Shown here piece after piece: positions 59,550-64,000 of a DNA stretch of 64,000 nucleotides. Numbering within the stretch: the first letter of the stretch is position 1; each line of letters begins with the position of its first letter. The position numbers and the translations under genes are program-made. Location of the stretch: NCBI GenBank assembly GCA_030833665.1, contig JAURGT010000001.1, positions 1 through 64,000 of the forward strand, given 5' to 3'. Under the pieces are notes generated by a model. It searched no databases and was not told the origin of the DNA. It saw only the letters and a program-made list of their open reading frames with translations. Source of the stretch: Miltoncostaeales bacterium. GTDB lineage: Bacteria > Actinomycetota > Thermoleophilia > Miltoncostaeales > Miltoncostaeaceae.

Positions 59550-60446
59550 CTAGGGCCGTCCAAGATCGCTCGGCGGCGGTGCGGTGTGCTTCAGCGCGAC
59601 TGCGGACCCGGCCAGCGCCACGAGCGCGCCGGCCGCGAGGGCAACCGACTGCCAGGTGACCACCGGGTCGAGCACCGGATAGAACGCGAAGCCCGTGGCC
59701 CCGGCCACGATGCCCCATACCACCGCGGCCGCGAGCAGCACGGCCAGGAGCAGCGTGAAGCGCTCGCCCGTGTCGCGCGGGCGCTCGGGCAAGCGGGTGC
59801 GTCGGCCCTCGCCGTAGCCCCGCGCGGCCATGGCCTCGGCGGCGTCAAGGCCGCGCTCGAGGGCCGATCCCACCAGGGGAAGCGCGAGGGGGGCGGCGGC
59901 CCGGGCGCGCTGCATGCGGGATCCGGTGGTGAGGGCCACGCCCCGCAGCCGAGCCGTCTCGGCGATCGCTCGCGCGTCGCTTCGCATGGTCGGCACGAGG
60001 CGGGCGGCGAGCGCCGACACCAGTGCGGAGCGCGGCGCCACGCGGCTGAGCCCGGCGAGCATGCGGTCGGGATCGGCCCATGCGAACAGCGCAGCGGTGA
60101 GCGCGATGGTGGCCAGCACCCTCATGGCGGCGACTGCGCTCGCCACGAGCTCCTCGGCCGTGATCTCGCCGCTCAGGGGCGGCGGCACGGGGATGTCGAA
60201 GAGCACCAGGTCACCCTGGCCGGACAGCAGCGGGGTGAGCAAGAACACGCCAAGCGCCGACACAACCGCGGCGACCACCACGATTCGGCCTGGGCTGCCC
60301 GGCGCCAGGCGCAGCAGCACGATGGCACCGACGGCCAGCGCGGCGAGCACGAGCGGCTGGTCGGTGGTGAACGCCAGCACCCCGGCAGCCACCACGAGCA
60401 GCAGGATCGGCAGTGGCGCACGATCGCCCGCGACCGGCGCGCTCAC
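59550..60446 (-). CDS. ECF transporter transmembrane protein EcfT/CbiQ
   Basis: About 298 residues with five or six hydrophobic helices and the coupling motif AAEAMAARGYGEG, which contacts the EcfA ATPases. A related Ala/Arg segment RAIAETARLRG precedes it. EcfT joins the ATPases to a vitamin-binding S protein such as BioY. No ATPase gene is adjacent, and BioY lies 54 kb away. The GTG overlaps the stop of the upstream membrane-anchored protein gene (GTGA), so the two are co-translated. Confidence 0.85.
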   Translation of the reverse strand: MSAPVAGDRAPLPILLLVVAAGVLAFTTDQPLVLAALAVGAIVLLRLAPGSPGRIVVVAAVVSALGVFLLTPLLSGQGDLVLFDIPVPPPLSGEITAEELVASAVAAMRVLATIALTAALFAWADPDRMLAGLSRVAPRSALVSALAARLVPTMRSDARAIAETARLRGVALTTGSRMQRARAAAPLALPLVGSALERGLDAAEAMAARGYGEGRRTRLPERPRDTGERFTLLLAVLLAAAVVWGIVAGATGFAFYPVLDPVVTWQSVALAAGALVALAGSAVALKHTAPPPSDLGRP

Positions 60447-61201
60447 GTGGTGGGCACCGGACTCGTGAGGGTGAGGTCGGCGTCGGTGCGCAGCGACGCG
60501 AAACCGTCGAGCTTGGTGCGCATCACCCAGCGCACCGGCATCCTGAGCTCGGGCGACCACCAGATGCGGTCATCGCGAATGCCCGCGATCGGACCGGTCA
60601 CCTTGCCGCGCTTGTCGATCACCAGCACCTGCATGGGCGTGCCGCCCACGTCGACCGTCTCGGCTCCCGTCACGCGGGCCCGGGTCAACACCCGCACCTC
60701 GTCCATTACGTAGCGCTCGGTCCATGTGTCGCCGGGCTCGATCGACGCCGGGTACACCAGCGCGGGCGGCACGAGCTTCTCACGCTCGTCGCGACCGAGG
60801 CCGGTCACCTTCACGCTGGTGACGCGCTCTTCGAGGTATTCGCCTTCAGGGGTCACGCGCAGCCGTGAGGCCTCCACGTGCTCCTCGCTCAACGCGAGGG
60901 TGCTCCAGAAGCCCTTCGGCGCCGGCCGCACCACGATCTGCGCCTCGGTGGGAAGCGGACGGTCGACCGTCACCGGCCCGATCCCCACGGTCTCATCACC
61001 CGTCGCACGGTAGGTCCATACGCCCGATGCCGGCGCCCCTGCAACCGCGGGCCCGCCGGCCGACCCATACTCGCGGCCCGCGTACTCCTCGGATACCGGC
61101 GTGCTGGTGCCAGCCTGCGACCACCACCACGCACCGAGCCCGATGAAGACCAGGGCGATCAGCAGAGGGATGAAGACGATGGGGCGAGCAAGCCGGGACA
61201 C
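60443..61201 (-). CDS. Membrane-anchored exported protein of unknown function
   Basis: About 252 residues. A single N-terminal helix (PIVFIPLLIALVFIGLGAWWW) anchors a beta-rich domain outside the cell with patches such as GVWTYRATGDETVGIGPVTV, IEPGDTWTERYVMDEVRV and DRIWWSPELRMPVRWVMRTK. The overall plan resembles DUF3108-type proteins, but I see no firm family motif. The GTG at 61201 is chosen because TACGAT lies 9 nt before it; an in-frame start at 61225 is upstream of that promoter. Coupled to ecfT. Confidence 0.72.
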   Translation of the reverse strand: MSRLARPIVFIPLLIALVFIGLGAWWWSQAGTSTPVSEEYAGREYGSAGGPAVAGAPASGVWTYRATGDETVGIGPVTVDRPLPTEAQIVVRPAPKGFWSTLALSEEHVEASRLRVTPEGEYLEERVTSVKVTGLGRDEREKLVPPALVYPASIEPGDTWTERYVMDEVRVLTRARVTGAETVDVGGTPMQVLVIDKRGKVTGPIAGIRDDRIWWSPELRMPVRWVMRTKLDGFASLRTDADLTLTSPVPTT

Positions 61202-61210
61202 GATGCGGCG

Positions 61211-61216
61211 ATCGTA
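61211..61216 (-). promoter_or_regulatory. -10 element TACGAT for the 60443 gene and ecfT
   Basis: TACGAT on the minus strand ends 9 nt before the GTG at 61201, as for surE. Confidence 0.5.
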
Positions 61217-61308
61217 GGGCAGCACCGCGCGCGCAGCAGGAAATCGGTCGCAAGCGTCGACGAGACCAGCCCGAAACGGGCATTTCCCACCGGGTCGTCG
61301 AGCGCACC

Positions 61309-61314
61309 TAGCGT
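61309..61314 (+). promoter_or_regulatory. -10 element TAGCGT for the M74 peptidase gene
   Basis: TAGCGT ends 9 nt before the ATG of the peptidase gene. No Shine-Dalgarno is seen. Confidence 0.45.
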
Positions 61315-61323
61315 GGTCTCCCC

Positions 61324-62097
61324 ATGCCCCGGAGCATCCTCAATTCACCCTGCCCATGCGTGGCCTGCCGCCACCGCCGCGAGGCCCGCCACGGTCGGCG
61401 CGGCCGCGCGATGTGGATCGGCCTCGTGGGGCTGCTCGCCTGCTCGGTGCCGCTTGCCGCTGCCCTGCCCGATCGCGATGTGCCGGCGCAGTCCGTGCCC
61501 TCGACTCCCATTGTCATGGCGATCCCCGAGGAGCCGGTGCTGATCCCCAGCACCATCGAGATCACGGGCGAGGATGGCGGGGCCATCATCGACTGGCGCG
61601 AGAGCGTGCCGGATGGCACGCCCAACGGCGGTCGGCTCACGGGCGCCGTGCGGCTTCCGGCATCGGGAACCGGCTACTACACCTATGACCCGCGCACCCA
61701 GAGCGAGCCCGGCGGACTCGGCACCCGATGGGGCACCGCGCGCCTCGTGCGCGAGATCGTCGACCTCGGTCGGTGGTGGGCGAAGGCAAACCCAGGGGCC
61801 GGCCCGTTGGGCATCGGCGACCTCTCGCGGCGCCAGGGCGGCCGCATCGATGGTCACTCCTCGCACCAGAACGGGCTCGACGTGGATATCCGGCTGCCGC
61901 GGCGCGACCGCGCGCGCGGCGCCGCGAACCCCGCGAACTATGACCGGGCGCTCACGCAGCAGGTTGTCGATCGCCTCGTCGCGCAGGGCGCCGACCTCGT
62001 GCTCATCGGGCCGTCGCTCGACCTGCGAGGCCCGGCGGGCGTGGTCGTGCGCTGGCCGAACCACGACGATCACCTGCACGTGCGCTTCCCAGGCTGA
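61324..62097 (+). CDS. Murein endopeptidase, LAS/M74 (MepA-like)
   Basis: 257 residues. A basic N-terminus with four clustered Cys/His (CPCVACRH) precedes a hydrophobic export segment MWIGLVGLLACSVPLAAAL. The catalytic domain has the zinc motif HSSHQNGLDVDIRLPRR (HxxHxxGxxxD) and the closing HDDHLHVRF, as in penicillin-insensitive murein endopeptidases. It would cut peptide cross-links of peptidoglycan. With dacB it is one of two wall hydrolases in the window. Confidence 0.87.
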   Translation: MPRSILNSPCPCVACRHRREARHGRRGRAMWIGLVGLLACSVPLAAALPDRDVPAQSVPSTPIVMAIPEEPVLIPSTIEITGEDGGAIIDWRESVPDGTPNGGRLTGAVRLPASGTGYYTYDPRTQSEPGGLGTRWGTARLVREIVDLGRWWAKANPGAGPLGIGDLSRRQGGRIDGHSSHQNGLDVDIRLPRRDRARGAANPANYDRALTQQVVDRLVAQGADLVLIGPSLDLRGPAGVVVRWPNHDDHLHVRFPG

Positions 62098-62112
62098 CCG
62101 ACCGGGCATCGC

Positions 62113-62118
62113 TAGGGT
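62113..62118 (+). promoter_or_regulatory. -10 element TAGGGT for the membrane protein gene
   Basis: TAGGGT ends 8 nt before the ATG at 62127, suggesting a leaderless mRNA. Confidence 0.5.
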
Positions 62119-62126
62119 AGGCGGCA

Positions 62127-62915
62127 ATGGCTCCCCTTATCCTCATGCCCGCCGACTTCTGGTCGGAATCGTTCCCGGTCATCGACGCGTTCCAGGAGCG
62201 CATCCGCGAGACCGGCATCGGCACGGTCCAGATGACGCTGCTGGCATTCCTCGTGACATTCCTGATCACCCGCAGCATCACCTGGTCGATCAAGCACGGC
62301 AAGGGGCCGTTCGGCGACATGTCGGTGGGCGGCACGCACATCCACCACCTCGTGCCCGGCATCTTCCTGCTGCTCATCAGCGGGGTCATCGGCATCGCCA
62401 TCGACTGGCAGCCCAGTGGCGTGGCCGGCCTCATCGTGCCGACGCTCTTCGGCATCGGCGCGGCCCTCACCCTCGATGAGTTCGCCCTCTGGCTGACGCT
62501 CAAGGACGTCTACTGGTCGAAGGAAGGCCGCCGGTCGGTGGATGCCGTGATCGTGCTCGGCGCCGTGCTGGCGATCGCCGCGCTGGGCATCCCGTTCTGG
62601 GTGGAGGTCTGGAACAACGCGGACGTCGCGGGCAGCGGCATCATCGCGACCTGGCACGGCCTCGCCGCCGTGTTCTGCCTGATCACGTTCCTCAAGGGGA
62701 AGTGGATCTTCGCGTTCGTCGGCCTCATCTTCTGGCCGCTCGCCCTCATCGGTGCACTGCGGCTGGCGCGACCCACTTCGCTCTGGGCCCGCAAGGTGTA
62801 CGGCGTGAGGAAGGAGACCCGCTCACGCGCGCGGTACCCCGAGGACCGGCACTCGCCCATGTGGTTCTGGCAGCGCCATCGCGAGAAGAAGGAGCAGGCC
62901 GCCGCCGGAACGTGA
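62127..62915 (+). CDS. Integral membrane protein of unknown function
   Basis: 262 residues with about five hydrophobic helices. Conserved-looking polar sites sit between them: GGTHIHHLVPGIF (three His), ALTLDEFALWLTLKDVYW (acidic residues) and EGRRSVDA. These could bind a metal. The C-terminal 45 residues are basic and probably cytoplasmic (RHREKKEQ). It resembles conserved actinobacterial hypothetical membrane proteins, but I cannot assign a function. It converges with rpoC. Confidence 0.78.
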   Translation: MAPLILMPADFWSESFPVIDAFQERIRETGIGTVQMTLLAFLVTFLITRSITWSIKHGKGPFGDMSVGGTHIHHLVPGIFLLLISGVIGIAIDWQPSGVAGLIVPTLFGIGAALTLDEFALWLTLKDVYWSKEGRRSVDAVIVLGAVLAIAALGIPFWVEVWNNADVAGSGIIATWHGLAAVFCLITFLKGKWIFAFVGLIFWPLALIGALRLARPTSLWARKVYGVRKETRSRARYPEDRHSPMWFWQRHREKKEQAAAGT

Positions 62916-62948
62916 TCCCGGCGGCGGCGCGCACCCCGCGTGCTGCTG

Positions 62949-64000
<1,052 letters not shown>

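Overview
This 64 kb, GC-rich window is from an actinobacterium (Actinomycetota). The signs are a dnaK-grpE-dnaJ-hspR operon with an HspR-type (HAIR) operator, an actinobacterial-type inositol-1-phosphate synthase beside a CDP-alcohol phosphotransferase and a PimA-like glycosyltransferase, zinc (C+) forms of S4, S14 and L36, a tRNA without encoded CCA, and many apparently leaderless genes. The long secreted repeat proteins recall class Thermoleophilia, but that placement is inference only.

Layout. 1-4.7 kb: heat-shock operon on the minus strand (dnaK, grpE, dnaJ, hspR, then a Clp N-domain gene cut by the window edge), with a HAIR box upstream and a large perfect palindrome behind it. 4.8-8.5 kb: bioY, a phoU homologue, a secreted protein, a short MetF-like reductase and an exported SnoaL-like protein. 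8.5-8.85 kb: debris of two gene ends. 8.85-14.5 kb: an 1887-residue secreted multi-repeat protein. 14.5-16.2 kb: FAH-family hydrolase plus an unknown partner. 16.2-19.8 kb: inositol-phospholipid cluster (CDP-alcohol phosphotransferase, ino1, PimA-like glycosyltransferase fused to a degenerate PHP domain). 19.8-26.3 kb: UDG-like protein, lipoprotein metallopeptidase, TrmA-family methyltransferase, nitrilase, Nfu protein, CoA-binding protein, tRNA-Pro(CGG), a 65-residue protein and a PBP4-type carboxypeptidase. 26.4-31.3 kb: a second giant secreted protein with about 11 repeats.

31.4-64 kb is on the minus strand apart from three genes (the FAD/Fe-S oxidase, the M74 peptidase and the 262-residue membrane protein). 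In transcription order it runs rpoC (3' end), rpsL-rpsG-fusA, tuf, the S10, spc and alpha ribosomal clusters, rplQ, a secreted protein, truA, surE, a HAD phosphatase and ligA. The usual gene order is interrupted in four ways: an envelope/transport group lies between rpoC and rpsL; an oppositely oriented FAD/Fe-S oxidase separates fusA from tuf; infA is missing between map and rpmJ; and a secreted-protein gene sits between rplQ and truA.

The ribosomal and RNA polymerase genes make one growth-linked block with many ATGA/TGATG overlaps. Many of the accessory genes show a TA-N3-T -10 hexamer ending only 6-10 nt before the start codon, which suggests leaderless mRNAs. Several genes (dnaJ, adk, the CDP-alcohol phosphotransferase) appear to use rare start codons. 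No CRISPR array, prophage, transposase or plasmid function was seen.
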